Shown here: in pieces, positions 22,291-35,622 of the stretch | Layout: the number at the start of each line of letters is the position of its first letter | How positions within the stretch are numbered: the first letter of the stretch is position 1 | Assembly (NCBI GenBank): GCA_030847615.1 | Contig: JAUMIR010000002.1 | Location: 283,506,028 to 283,570,027, forward strand | Direction of reading: 5' to 3' | Source: Gambelia wislizenii | Lineage: Eukaryota > Chordata > Lepidosauria > Squamata > Crotaphytidae | DNA: 64,000 bases | The notes under the pieces: model-generated | What the model was told of the DNA's origin: nothing | Databases searched by the model: none | The model's input: only the letters and a program-made list of their open reading frames with translations | Position numbers and translations under genes: made by a program

Positions 22291-23059
22291 TAGTTTCATA
22301 TTTTACAACTGTCTTATGCCCGCTACAGCTACCAGTGGTTGAACCTGGAAGCTTCTGGCCTACAAAGGATGTGCTCAACCACAAAGCAAACATCCTTTGA
22401 TTTGATTTCCCCTCAGTTTTCCTCTATTTCTGGCATCCACAAAAGCCTTAAAATATGATAAATAATGCTTTTTGGTTATACAAAGCAAGGCAAACAAGTG
22501 ATTTGGAAAACAATTTCAACTAAGTAGGACAGATAGATATATCTGACCCCTCTGACCGGGATTGTTCAGAGCCTTGTCTGCATGGGTAAGAAGATGGGAA
22601 TGAATTGGTGGTTGCTGTTCTCAATTAATCCCTGCATGTATAATCTTTAGTGTTTGCAGTAACTGCTCAAAAAAAATCCTCAAATTCCCAGTCTAAGGCC
22701 CCAAAAAACCAACAGTGTTAAAACGCAATTTTGTCAGCAAAAACAGCAACATGGATGCTATAGGCTGCTGGTCTGTGGTAAAAACACACCTAAAACTCAG
22801 GGAACGTTGTTAATGCTGCCAAGTCAACTTTGACTAATAGTGAATGAGAGACCTCCAAGTCACAGCCCTGGTCAGCTCTTGAAAACTCAGGGCAGTGGCT
22901 CTATCCACTTGTAGTACTCTCTTCTTTTCTCTTGCCTTCCACCTTGTCCAGCATTGTCTTTTCTAATGAGTCCTTATCTTCTCATGATATGTGCAAAGTA
23001 TGACTTAGGGATCTGGGTATGTTTAGCCTGGAATAAAGACGGTTAAGGGGCGATATAGA

Positions 23060-23313
23060 ACACGGAGCAATGGATGCAAGCTCCAGGAACAGAGATTCCA
23101 CCTCAACTTTAGGAGGAACTTTCTGACAGTAAGAGCTGTTCGGCAGTGGAACACACTCCCTCGGAGCATGGTGGGGTCTCCTTCCTTGGAGGTCTTTAAA
23201 CAAGGGCTGGATGGCCATCTGTCAGGGATCCTTTGATCGTGATTTCCTGCGTGGCAGGGGATTGGGCTGGATGGCCCTTGTGGTCTCTTCCAACTCTACA
23301 ATTCTATGACAGT
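23060..23313 (+). mobile_element. CR1 LINE 3' end
   Basis: Contains gagattccacctcaac, ttggaggtctttaaac and gggctggatggcccttgtgg, ending in the CR1 terminus aattctatgac. Confidence 0.9.
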
Positions 23314-23319
23314 CTTGGA

Positions 23320-24280
23320 TTAGTCATCTTGATTTCTGGGGAGAGTTCAGGCTTGATTTGCTCTAGGGACTATTTGTCATGTTGTCTTTTGTTCTAGGCA
23401 CTATTTGTCCATGGTTTCTGCAAAACTCGTCTTTAGCACCACATTTCAGATGAGTTGATTCTCTTCCTATCACCTTTTTTCACTACCCAGTTTTTACAAT
23501 CATACATGGAAATTGAAAATAGGATGGCATGGACAATCTCGACTTTGGTATTTGGTGATATAGCAATACACAGGCAACATACCTACTGTAATTTTAAAGG
23601 TAACTTAAAAACAGTTACACTGTGAAAGGAATGAAACCATTTCTTGTTATGGTACAATCAAGGTAATTTAGTTATCCCTTAACGATTGGAGAAAGGAATG
23701 AATAATGGACAGCTCATTATGAATCCATTCTTTATAGGCTTAGGCTATCGGGTACAGGATGTATATACCACTCTCATTTGTGAATGGTAGATGTCAGCTC
23801 ATTTGCACTTCTGTCAAGGACAAGCCTGTGAAATCAGTAAGAGGCCTCTTGCGAATATGAAGGTCATATTAAAGTACCTGCTCATAAAAGACACATTTAT
23901 GCGTCTGCAAGAGGGTGGAGAAGAGGGGTTAATGCGACAGTCATATCCAGGCTTGGAGCAGTCTTCTCTTGGATCATGTTTTTGTAACCCATGTTCTGGG
24001 CACTGTAATCAGGAATTTTTACCTTCCACAATAAGCTTCTAAAAGACTGGCTTCAGCAGGGCTTGATGGACATAATCTACAACTCATTGCACAGAGAAAG
24101 CCCCAATGAGTTCAAATGGGCTGAATCACAGAAAGTGGGCAGATGATGGCAGTCTTGGGTGACTTGCTGCAGAGCAGAAGCCAACAATAAGGTAAACGCA
24201 GCATTAAAATAGCGTGATCCAAAATGTATATTCATCCCAAAAGATTCTAACAAGAAGACTAGAGAAACAACAATGAAGTT
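23320..24280. other. Intergenic spacer between the convergent genes
   Basis: No exon, repeat family or RNA gene recognised. Confidence 0.4.
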
Positions 24281-24284
24281 CAGT

Positions 24285-24967
24285 GTATTTGTCATAGTAA
24301 ACTTTTATTGCAAGCCCAAGACACCACAGACACAACAAGCATGGAGCAAGGGGGTCACAAATTCACATTTACAGGTTCTTGATGGCACAGAGACTTGGGG
24401 AAAAGATGGTGATGGTGGTACCGTGAAATGCCAAACAAAGGCCTTGGAAGTCCCCTGAGTGATGAAATAAATACAAGCCCCTCCCATTATCACACTTGTG
24501 TACTTTGGTGCAAACGTGTCCTATCTACACAACTCACTTGGTGCTTACAAGCCAGGTGTAATCTTTCAAGTGATTAGAATCACTTTTCACTCCTGAATTT
24601 TTGAGGCCAGCACAATGAAGAACAGGTACAGAATGCTGCCTTCTTGAGAAGGCCCTGTGGGACACACCAGGTCCTTCCAATTGGATCTTGAATACTTAAC
24701 TTTTAGCAGTATTAAGAACAAACAGAAAAAGCACTCCCTTCTTGTTCGCTTCTGGAATTATGTGAGATGGGAGACTTCCCCTTTAGACTTAAGCTGGTTC
24801 TGCCCTCCTGAGATTGTCAAACTGGAATGATGCATGTGGATGAACAAATGCCACATTGGGACTGTGTGGTTGGCTTCCTTACTGTCTGTGGTGAAGCTTT
24901 CATTGAATGAAGCAGAAGGTCCAGATCAGGTTAGACATTTCTGGGAGTCCAGCAAAATCTCCAAACT
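24285..24967 (-). other. Probable 3' UTR of the RAP1GAP-like gene
   Basis: Unique-looking sequence without recognised repeats runs from the TGA to a consensus polyadenylation hexamer. The end at about 24285 is estimated as 15-25 nt beyond the hexamer. Confidence 0.6.
24304..24309 (-). promoter_or_regulatory. Polyadenylation signal AATAAA
   Basis: Read on the minus strand as tgcAATAAAagttta, about 660 bp after the stop codon of the RAP1GAP-like gene, followed by T-rich sequence. Confidence 0.6.
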
Positions 24968-25008
24968 TCAGGGAGAATTACTGTGAGGTCTCACTTCAGC
25001 AGCAAATC
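24968..25008 (-). CDS. RAP1GAP-like terminal coding exon
   Basis: A strong polypyrimidine acceptor (cttcttttcatttgtag) precedes 13 in-phase codons, [12 protein letters not shown] and stop, after completing a split Gly. The phase fits the previous exon and the next 700 bp look like a 3' UTR. The C-terminal residues themselves match no family member I remember, so this is less certain than the other exons. Confidence 0.68.
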
Positions 25009-28000
25009 CTACAAATGAAAAGAAGGTAAAATAGCTAACTGTGAATACAAAAAGATGGAAAAGATGCAGTCACTGGATCTTGATGGAATGCTTTCCTATA
25101 CTTCAGCTGAGCAAAAGTTGTACATCCTCAGTATAACATCCCTTCAAATATTTAAACATGGCTATCATGTCCCCTCTCAACCTTCTCTTCTCCAGACTAA
25201 ACATAAGCTGCTCCTCATAGGACATGGCTTTCAGACCTTCCACCTTCCTGGTAGCCCTCCTCTGGACACGTTCCAGCTTCTCAATATCCTTTTTGAATTG
25301 TGGTGCCCAGAATTGGACACAGTATTCCAGGTGAGGTCTGACCAAAGCAGAATAGAGTGGCACTACTACTTCCCTTGATCTTGACACTATACTCCCATTA
25401 ATGCAGCCTAGAATCACATTGGGTTTTTAGCTGCTGCATCACACTGCTGACTCATGTTCGGCTTGTGGTCCACTAAGACTCCTAGATCCCTTTCACATGT
25501 ACTGCCACCCAGCTAGGTGTCATTCATCCTATATCTGTGCTTTTCATTTTTACTGCCCAAGTGTAGTATCCTACGTTTCTCCCTGTTGAAATTCATTCTG
25601 TTAGTTTTGGCCCAGCTTTCTAATCTGTTGAGGTCATTTTGGATTCTGATCCTGTCCTCTGGGGTATTAGCTACTCCTCCTAATTTGGTGTCATCTGCAC
25701 CCTTGATAAGCAAACCCTCTATTCCCTCATCTAAGTCATTGATAAAGGTGTTGAATAGCACTGGGCCCAGGACAGAACCTTGTGGCATCCCACTAGTCAC
25801 TGCAGGATGAAGAGGCGCCACTGGTGACTACCCTTTGGGTTAATACTATAATGCCTTTATAACAATCAATACAGTGATCACATTTGGAAAACCACATACA
25901 GTTTTGGTCTCCACAACTCAAGAATAGGGTAGAGCTTTAAAAAAAATATCCAAAAAGGCTTCAGCAACTCTGCTCATAGAGCAATTTTACTTAGAAAAGA
26001 AGGGGGACATGAGCAGTCAGGTCTTGACAGAAGTGTATAAAATCATGCACCATGCGTGGAGAAAGTGGGAAGGAAGTCCATAGTACTAGGACTGAGGGTT
26101 GTAAGAGGTTCACCAAAGATGAAAGGAAGTACCTCTGCACATAGTGCATAAATAAATTATGGAATTAACTACTACAAGATTTAGTGAATTTGGTACAGCT
26201 TTACAAACTTTAAAAGGCTTTACAAACTTGTAAAAAGCTTTACAAACGTATCTCTATGGAGATAAGGATCTCAAGACCTCTTCATTATGATGGCTGTATA
26301 TCACCTGCAGTGCCAGGGGCTTCTAACTACCAGTTACTGGGGAAGATAAGGGAGAAGTGCTATATAGCTCAAGTTCTGATCTTCCTATAGGCATCTGGAT
26401 GACCACTGCCAGCACAGAACTAGACAAGATTGGCCTTTGGTCTGATCCAGCAGGGTTTGTCTTATGTTCTACAGTTACTTATAAATTCTAATGAATGACA
26501 AATACTGTCACATCAAGACAGACACAGACAATACTATTCCAGGTAGCACACTCACCAGGGAGCCAATAGCCCACACACAGATTTATAAACAGACACACAT
26601 TATGCGTGAGTAATGTCTCCTAATGAGACCAAGCAGGAAAGCTTTATAGAAATTAGTTCTTTATTAAGTAACAACACATGAGCAAATGGTCTAGTTAAGA
26701 TTTTTGTGGCTTTTCTCACCATTCTGAAAGAATGTTCCTAGCAAGGATTTTCCTGAAGAACTCAGAAAATGTCCAGTCCATTCAAGTGGTCATATTTTAA
26801 TGATGGAGAATGTCAGGAGGGCGGTGGAGAGACGGGGAGCTACTACAAGATTTAGTGAATTTAATTTTAGTTGGAGAATGTTGGAGAATGAGCCTGTACC
26901 AGTCAGGAGAGCGGTGGAGGGAGGGGGGAGCTACTACAAGATTTAGTGAATGTAAATACCTTGTATTTAATATAGGGAATGCTGGGAGGCCAATTCACCA
27001 ACTAATCTGGGGCTGATTTTGAAGAAACTGCTCCAAGATATTGCCAAACCTCAATGAATTGCTCATTCCTATTTGAATACTTTGGAAAGAGTGACTACCA
27101 AATGACAAGGCTGGGTTTGTTTTCGTGCCGATTAATCCAGTGACATTCAGAGGGCAGGAAACGGTATGAAAGATATGGTACACAGTGGATTCAAGGAATG
27201 GCAATCCCTTTGGTCTTTTTGGAGATCACAGGGGAAGACTGGAAGAACTAGCCAACCAGAATCAGGTACAGTAGCCTGCCTGCTAACTACTGTAGTGCTC
27301 CCCTGCCAGCACAACAGCCTCACATCCGTTGGGCTTCCAAGAAGCTTTACTTGCTTCTGCACGAGACTAGACAAAACATAGGTCTTGTCTCCAGTCAGGC
27401 AGTGCTCGCAGGAAAAGTAGTTTGTCTCCTGGAAACTGGGTTATAAAGACGTTAGCATGACCAAAAGCTCTTCAGAGTATCATTTGGGAGCCCCCTTCCC
27501 CTGTAATCCTAATACTTCACACTTTCTTCGTACACCAAAACTAACCAAGAATGACAGAGGCAAAAAGCAAGAGACAGACATAAACACACACAACTTAAAG
27601 GCAGCCAATGAGCAAAGAGATTATTCAGCAAAATGATAAAGCTACAGCAACACAGGGAGATGGGCAGTAGAAGGCCACCATGTGGAACAAGAAAGTACTG
27701 GAAAGTTACCCAGGAGACTCACAGTAACTATTTGCTGAATCAATAGATGCTTATGGGAAAATCATGTTGAGAAAGTAAACACAGCAGTTGTTTGTGGAAC
27801 ACTTCCAAGTTGCTGTGAGGAGCCAAGGTAAATAAATGCTTGAGAAATGCTGTGGCATTGAGCAGAGTACAATAAATTTATCCTCAAGTATATACTGGGT
27901 AGCAAAAAGCCTACTCCATTTCTATCATCTTTTGCCCACATGCCCTTATCCCTGAGTACTGAGGATCCCCAAAGATGCCAGTTACCTGTGAATTACCCAG

Positions 28001-31000
28001 CATGCACTGAGACCCCCTCCAGCGATGACATCACACACAGCACAAAATGGAAGCCTGTGGAACAAGGAAGTGGCAGTTTCTTTAACATTCTTCCCTTTGC
28101 CCCTAGTTCCCTATATTATCAAGAACCCATAAGTCACCTCCCTGATTCCTTAAAGTCATGAAAAAATGCACATACTGGACTATAACGCTGAGCGTCCACT
28201 TTACTGCCCTTCCCCTTCTCCATGGAGCCTGAAGCACTGCTAGAAGGGAGCAGCTGAGTTACTGAAAGAACCAAAAACATCAAAGAGTTAATTCAAGGGT
28301 ACTAAATCCATCCTTTTCTCAAGCATTTCACAGAGAAAAATATAGACACTTCTATACTTGCAACTTTCTGTAGCCAGAGATCATTGTTCACTTGTTCTCT
28401 GACCTTGTACAGTACTACTAAGTATTTGCCTGGCTAATGTATTGCCTGTGGCACTATGCCATCCCAGGTGACCTCGTGTTCTTGATGAAATCTCTGGCAC
28501 TTGGGAGGGTAGAGTGGAAGATAGGAGCAAAACATTGTCAAGACAGTGGAAGAAGGCTGACCCAGCTGGCCAGTGGATCTGGCTTTCTTGTCGGAAGGAT
28601 CTGGAAAGGAAGCTTCAGAAGAAGCCTATGAAAATCAAGCTACTTCCTCTGAGAGAGCAGAATGTGTACAGGCCATTAGAAAGTCCAGATCAGATGACAA
28701 AAAATAGGCCTACCTCTATGAGGACAGCAATCCTGCCTCCTGCCTCCATGGGGCATTCTATACTAAATTAAAAAGAAATGCTGCCAGACCACTAAAGGCA
28801 GGCTGGCCACCAGATGAAATAGTCCTGAAATTTATTTTCCCCCTTAAAAAAAAAATAGGGAGAAGATCCCTTGAGTATGTACAACCTCCAACCGAAATCT
28901 TTGAAAATTTGCTCACTTGAAGATTAACCCAGTACTTGGAGTCTGCTTACAACTCAGCTCCAGAAGTTATGAAAAACCATTGGTTCAAATAGTTCAGTAC
29001 ACCAGTAGTACTAAATGCTGCTGAGAGATCTAGGAGACCTAATAGACATGGTGCATCTCCTGGAACAGCTTATTCACCAGGCAACCAAGGAGGTTTCAGT
29101 CTCTAAACCAGACTGGATACTAGTCTAAAATATATCTACATAATCAGCTTTGCTGAAAAATACCTAAAGAGGAGACATCAAAATATAGTCGCACACCTTG
29201 ATACAGGATGGCAGTTGTTAAAATCATCTGAGTAGGCAACAGAGTTTTGCAAGATGAGCCTCACTATAATACATTTTAAGGCTGCAAAGTCCACACAGAC
29301 AAAGAAAACATTAACTACCTCTGTCCTATCAATATTGATCCAATAGGATTGGCAATGACCAATACTAGCTGATCTGGGTCTTTTCTCTAAGCAGCCTGTC
29401 CACTTCTGCAGTTAAGCAATACTAACCATACCAATTTGACTAGACAGATTCTGACAGAATTATAGTCACATCCCTCTCAAATTCAGCACAACCTGCAGTG
29501 CATTGGATATAAGTGACTTCGTCTACAGGGAAATATCGACTGGGACTTAACTCTCTGAGGTTTCTATCTCCAACAAAGGTCAAACTTCTCTTTTGGACTA
29601 TAATTGGGTACGTTTTACCTATACAACACCTAAAAGCTTTTTCCAGATGTAGCAGTAACATAGGTTTCTTGAGGAATCCAATGATCTCTGCCTGACAAAG
29701 GAGCCCGTGACTTCACAAAGGGACAGACACATCCTGGATAGGAAGAGGAATTGCCTTACTGCTGCAAAAGGAGTTAAATTTTATTGTCCTTTGACTCAGC
29801 TCCACATGGCCAAAAATTAGGAGTGGCCTCTTCCTGCATGAGATCCCTCGCCTGGACAACAACACAAGAAACATCTGAGACAACATATAGGCCAGTTACT
29901 CCAACATCGTCACTTTTGTTTTCTTTATTTTTTAACATCTTTTGCCTGATGAAGAAGCCAGTAGAGCTTTGAAAGCTTGCACCAGGTGTTTTGCATTTTG
30001 GTTGGCCAATAAAGGTATCACTTTTTTGTGCATTCTGAATTTTGTTTTGCTGCATGGCCAACACGGCTACCCCTGAATGTGTTTCATCTACAGTATTTCA
30101 CAAACTGGTCACAGCAGCCCATTTGTAATTTCACCAACTACACTCGTAGGTTAAAAATTGCTCATCATTCTTAAAAGCTCCACTGGCTGATACTTTACAG
30201 ACACTATAGATTCATTATTTCATTCTTTCTCACTCTCTCTCGATCTGTCTCTCACAATGCTGTAACTCTGGATGAAATTCTGAACGAACCTCTGAATGAA
30301 ATTCATAGGCAATAAATTTAGAAAAGTCTTCTCCACACCACGCATAAGTAATGTGTAGAACCTGCTACCACAGGATATGGCAATATCAATTAGCTTAAGA
30401 CCAAACTGAACAATACACAAATGAGACCAGGCTCCCATGCATTGCAGTCCTGATCTAAATTTGAGGCTCCTGTGTTTTTTACAACTTTTTTTTTAAATAT
30501 GCATTTAATTTATCATCTGGTTTAGTCCCTAATAGTCCCAAATCCATGAAGAACAATAGTATTAACAGCTACCAAGCGAAGTCTTGAAACAAAATGTGGA
30601 GTGCTGCTGCTCCTGCTCTGGGTTCTAATCACTCCATTCAATTTCTCTTCCCACCGGACATGCTAGGTCTGATTTTTTTTCCTATTTTTTTTTTTAATAC
30701 TGCAGTCAGTCAGTTAGTATTCTGTGCCTACTGAGCATACTCAGCTTTCCTTGGGCTGTTTTCTTAGGGCACAAAGGGATTCTCCTCACCATTTTGCAGT
30801 TTTAAGTTGGTGTGTGAACACCCTGGTGCTCAGACCCAGTTACCTTAATATCTTGGTTCCACTAATGTTTAGAGGCAGCTGTCACTTCTGTTTCTAGGGA
30901 TATTTAAGAATAGCTTCTCAAGTTCCCTATGAGGAGAGTTAAATGGCTCTCTCTAGCCTTTTTATATATCTATTTATTCTTCCTCCATCCTCCTTTACTA

Positions 31001-34000
31001 GCAATTCATTTTTCTGCTTTTAGTCAATATTCTATGGCCTCTGAGACTTCATTGGGCTGCATATATTGAGATACACACACACACACACACACATTGCCCC
31101 CCTGCAAACCTCTGCTGATTAACTACGTGTGCATATGGGTAATGCCACTTTGGCTATATTTGACTTGGAAATACAGGGAAATTTTATGGTTAAACACAAT
31201 TTCCTGGCTCAGAATGAGTATTTTCCTAAATAACAGAATGTGTCAGAAGGTAGAATCAGAGATAAAAGGCAGTACTCATTTATTTATTTACTTCAAGCAT
31301 GTAATAGAGAAAGCAGGTAGCCAAGGAATGAAGCCAATGTTTGCCAAACTGGTACCCTCCAGATGTTTTTGACTGGATTTCCCATTACTCAAAGCCACAA
31401 CAGACTATAGGTACACTGGTTGGGGATGGTGAATGTTGTAGCAGATCTGGAGTATGTCAGATTGGGGGAAATTGCACTGTGATCTTATTTCCAACTACAA
31501 GGCAAGGCAGGTCTCAAGACTCTCCCAAATGAGTCAGCCTCAAAGTAGCCCTGTCCCCTGGAACAATTTGGAAGGATAAGGAGCATCCTTCTATCTGTCT
31601 AGGAAAACTGTAGTCATGTCGGCATCATGTGAATAGGCTTCATCATGTGAATATGTGCTTGTTTCTTCTTCTCCATGAGGGTCCACTCCCTTTCAGTGCT
31701 GTGTGGAATGTTAGGGGGCAATCATGACTTCATATATTGCAAGAATGATGATGCAAAAGTAGCACATTATTCCACCCTGCCCTAGAACCTGCAAGAACTC
31801 ATTTCAGTCTTTACCTGGTGAGCTGGTACTGCTGGGTGTACAGACACTATCATCTAACCATGCACTCTGAACCAGTGAGTCCTGCTTCTGGGGACCTTCA
31901 AGGGAACACATCAACTCCTGCACAAGAGAAATGGGAAACAGCCTTAGAGGGCACTTCCAGGGATGCTATATCTGCTTAGATGGGACAGGTGGATTACTTG
32001 TGTGAAAGGGATCTAGAAGACCCCACACTGACCGCCTCATTCTCTTCCTCCTCGGATGTCTCATTCTCCCTCACTCCGCTACAACAGCTGCTTCCATTGG
32101 ATGAGGAACGGGACAGGGGCTGCATCACACAGTACCCTGATGTCTGACTGGAGAGGGCTCTGCTGAAGGAACACAAGCCCCAAATCATCACCCTCAGAAT
32201 CTTCAAGAGCCTTCTTGCTTATCATAAACATTCATACTACTCCCTTGTGGCAAAAACTTAATACAGTATATAATAGAAAAGTCTTAAAGCCTGCCCATCT
32301 AGTTCATTACAAATCACTACATTCAAACTGCCTCTCTTCTCTGCCAATATTTCAGATATTTCTTTGCCATGATGAAACCTTCTCAAGCCTCCCTCCCCTC
32401 CAGGGTCTTTCATTTTCAACTTACTTGTTCTTTCTGTTGGGGAATTCTGGGGAGCTGGGACTGGAGGAGCCATCAGATTTGAGATCAAAGAAGGGTCCCG
32501 GACTCTCTGGTACCTTTGGTATCCTTTCAGCAATGTCTTTGCTGGAGGGGGAAAAAAGAACAGTTGACTATGTAGAGTCAAGAGTCCTCCCATGAATGGG
32601 AAATGTCTCTAGAAAGCTCACAACCAAATTCTCCTCCAAGAAGCGGAAGGACAACATTGATTCTCCAAAAACTCACTGGATTGGAGATTAGCCTTTTCCC
32701 ACAAGTCTGACTACTGACCATAGCAGCCATTCTTTACATCATTAAGCTCTCCAGATGTCACTGAAATGCAACTCCCAGTACTCCTCATTATTAGCTATGC
32801 TGGCAGGGGCAGCTGGGATTCGAAGTTCACAAACATCTAGAGGGCTGTATGATTCCCACTTCTGCTATATAGGAAACAGCACATTTTAAAAACAAAGTAC
32901 CTTAAAAACAAAGATATCATCAATATTTTATTGTACTGGGCCTGTTCACTACAATCAGGATATAGGCTAACATCAGAAGACTGAAAATGTGGAACCACTG
33001 GATTAAATGAACAGGCTACACCTAAAATGTAAATGAAGAAGAGCTTTGTATACAATCCAGTCCAGTAGTCAACTATGCTTTATGGAGAAAAATCAGAATG
33101 GGTAGAGACAAGGATTTTCAAATTTAGGTCACATGAAAGATTCTTCACTGTCCTTTCAGATTAAGCCGAAGGGAGCAAATGTAGTCTAACATTCAGAAGT
33201 AAGTTGGAGAATAAAATGTAGGCTTTGTACTCAAGTAGGGAAGAAGGAAAACAACTCCTTTCTTCCATGTGTATTCATGCACAGCACTGGTTTAAAAACA
33301 TTAAAAGAACATCTGATTCCATTTTTTAAAATTTACCTCTCACAGTTCCAAGTAAAAAGCAAACCTGAGTACGAGGCCTAAGAGACTGAAGTAGCCCCAA
33401 CTACAACATAGCCTGCAGCCTCCGCTGATACTGCATCATATAAAACCACTAAGTAATTCTGGACATGACGGGGGGGGTATACTTGGGAGTGTCTCTTGAC
33501 AGTGTTTGTCCTTGCTTTAATGCAGCTCTGCCAGATATTGTCAGATTTTACTGGAGTACCAGTAAACAAACACAAAGGAAGCGGATGCTAAAGCCTTCTT
33601 TACAAGCCATTTTTTCTGAACAAAATTGCCCCACACAGTTGCTTTTTTCCTGGGTGCAGCCAGTATAGTAAAATCACAAAGGAAGGAAAAATATAACAAA
33701 TCCAGTTACAATTTCATGTATATTTAGCTGGGAATAAGCCCAAGTGAATTCTGTGGGACATACTTCTGAGTTGACATGTAACTGCACTGTGAGTAGTAAG
33801 TATCTTAAAATGCTGTGAGCACCCAGTGCTAGTTACCATCACAACGTAAACCATTCACCTGAGAGTAAGCCCTACTGAATGCAATGAAAGTTCCTTAAGA
33901 GTAGACAGGTATAAGAGGCAAAAGAGGTATAGAACACCCCCTTGGGGCAATAGGCTGGAATTTAAAAACAAAACAAAACCCTGAGGCAGAGTCATATGTG

Positions 34001-35584
34001 TCATTCCTAAAATATTTTTGGTTCTGACTGCATTTTTCAATGGACTTTAAACTGTAAATTTTAAACTGTAAATTGTTAGCAAGATTTCAGCTGCATGATA
34101 TCCATCGCTCTCTCCAACCCTTTCAAATAACTGAGGCCTTCTGTTTAGCAGTGGGATAGAGATGTCCTCCAACCCTTCGGTGTCCATCTTGTGCAATTTC
34201 ATTATTGCCCATCTAACAAGGAATTTTCTGCTGCCTTTGGGGCCCTTTGGCTTGCAAATGGGACTCATGAAAAAAACTTTAAGCAGGAAGAAAAAATACA
34301 AGTAGGGTTAGTGCACACTTAAATTCTAACATGCTCTGAGGAAATCCAGACCAGTGTTGAGTTCTCTCTGTAGGACTGTTGGTCCCTGGACTGTTTGGTT
34401 TGAGGCAACCCAAATGATGCATATGTTGTCCTAAGGTGTTGGGATGTATTTTCCATTCTTGCCCATTCTCACTCCATGGGACGGGGGAACAGTAAATGGA
34501 TTTGTCATGGCACAATTCAATCCTCTATTATGTTATACCAAGAGAGGCCCTGCTGGCCACAGTGCGTTTACAGTATGTAGCAAGTTGGAATGTTGGTATT
34601 GCAGAACTTGCTCCACATGATTAACAGCAATGTTCCAAGTCAGTTGGGTGTAGCAGATTGAACTTCAGCTGCCAGAATCAAAGAAACTAATTAATGTAGA
34701 TAACTTAGGAACGGAGAAAAGAAGAGTATGCATAGGCTTTTCTGTTCATTATAATCTGATGATGGTTATTAATATATGTTATGATTAATGTATGATGCTT
34801 GTTATTAATACATGATGGAAATTGCTTATGAGGGAAACCTCTTTTTGTTTGTCAACTGCAGGGCCAACCCTAGCAATAGGCAGAGTGAAGCGGCCAACTC
34901 AGGCAGCAGATGCTAGAGGAGCTAGAAGGAACAGTGAAGTGTTGGAGGACAGAACCCTGAGTTCCAGGTGGCTTGCTCTGCATGCTCTAAGCTGCCCAGA
35001 TGCCCTCAGGTGCAACAGGGGACATTTAACTGTCACTAAAGTTAAAATAAGATTTGTCTGTACAGTTGTCCCTTCACATTCGCTGGGGTTTGGTTCCAGG
35101 ACCATCAAGTCCCATTACATGCAATGGCATAGCAAAATGGTGTCCCTTATATAAGATGGCAAAATCAAGGTTTGGTTTTTGGATTATTGCTTTTTAAAGA
35201 ATATTTTCAAGCCGTGAATACTTAAATCCATGGATACCAAATCCGTGGATATGGAGGGACAACTGTACATAGAACTGGGAGTGGAGGGGCACCATCTCAT
35301 TCTTCACCTCATCCAGCTGAATGTTCTGCGCTGTCCCTGTTTTTATATACAGTAAGGCCATCTTATCTGTGCATTTGTTTTCTGCAGTTTCAGTTACCCA
35401 CGGTCAACCACAGTCCAAAAATATTACGTACTCCCCCCCCCCCGCATCCATGGTTTTGTTTTCCATGGTTTCAGTTACCCATGGTCAACAGAGTTCCAAA
35501 AATATTACTGGTAAAGGGTTTGGTACTATCCACCATTTCAGGCATCCACAGGGTCTTGGAATGTATCCCTCATGGATAAGGGGC

Positions 35585-35622
<38 letters not shown>

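Noticed and set aside
32045..32093. Alternative donor GTGAGG inside exon 32033-32162
   Set aside because: Using it would remove 18 residues and break the exact spacing match to the human tail; kept only as a possible alternative isoform.
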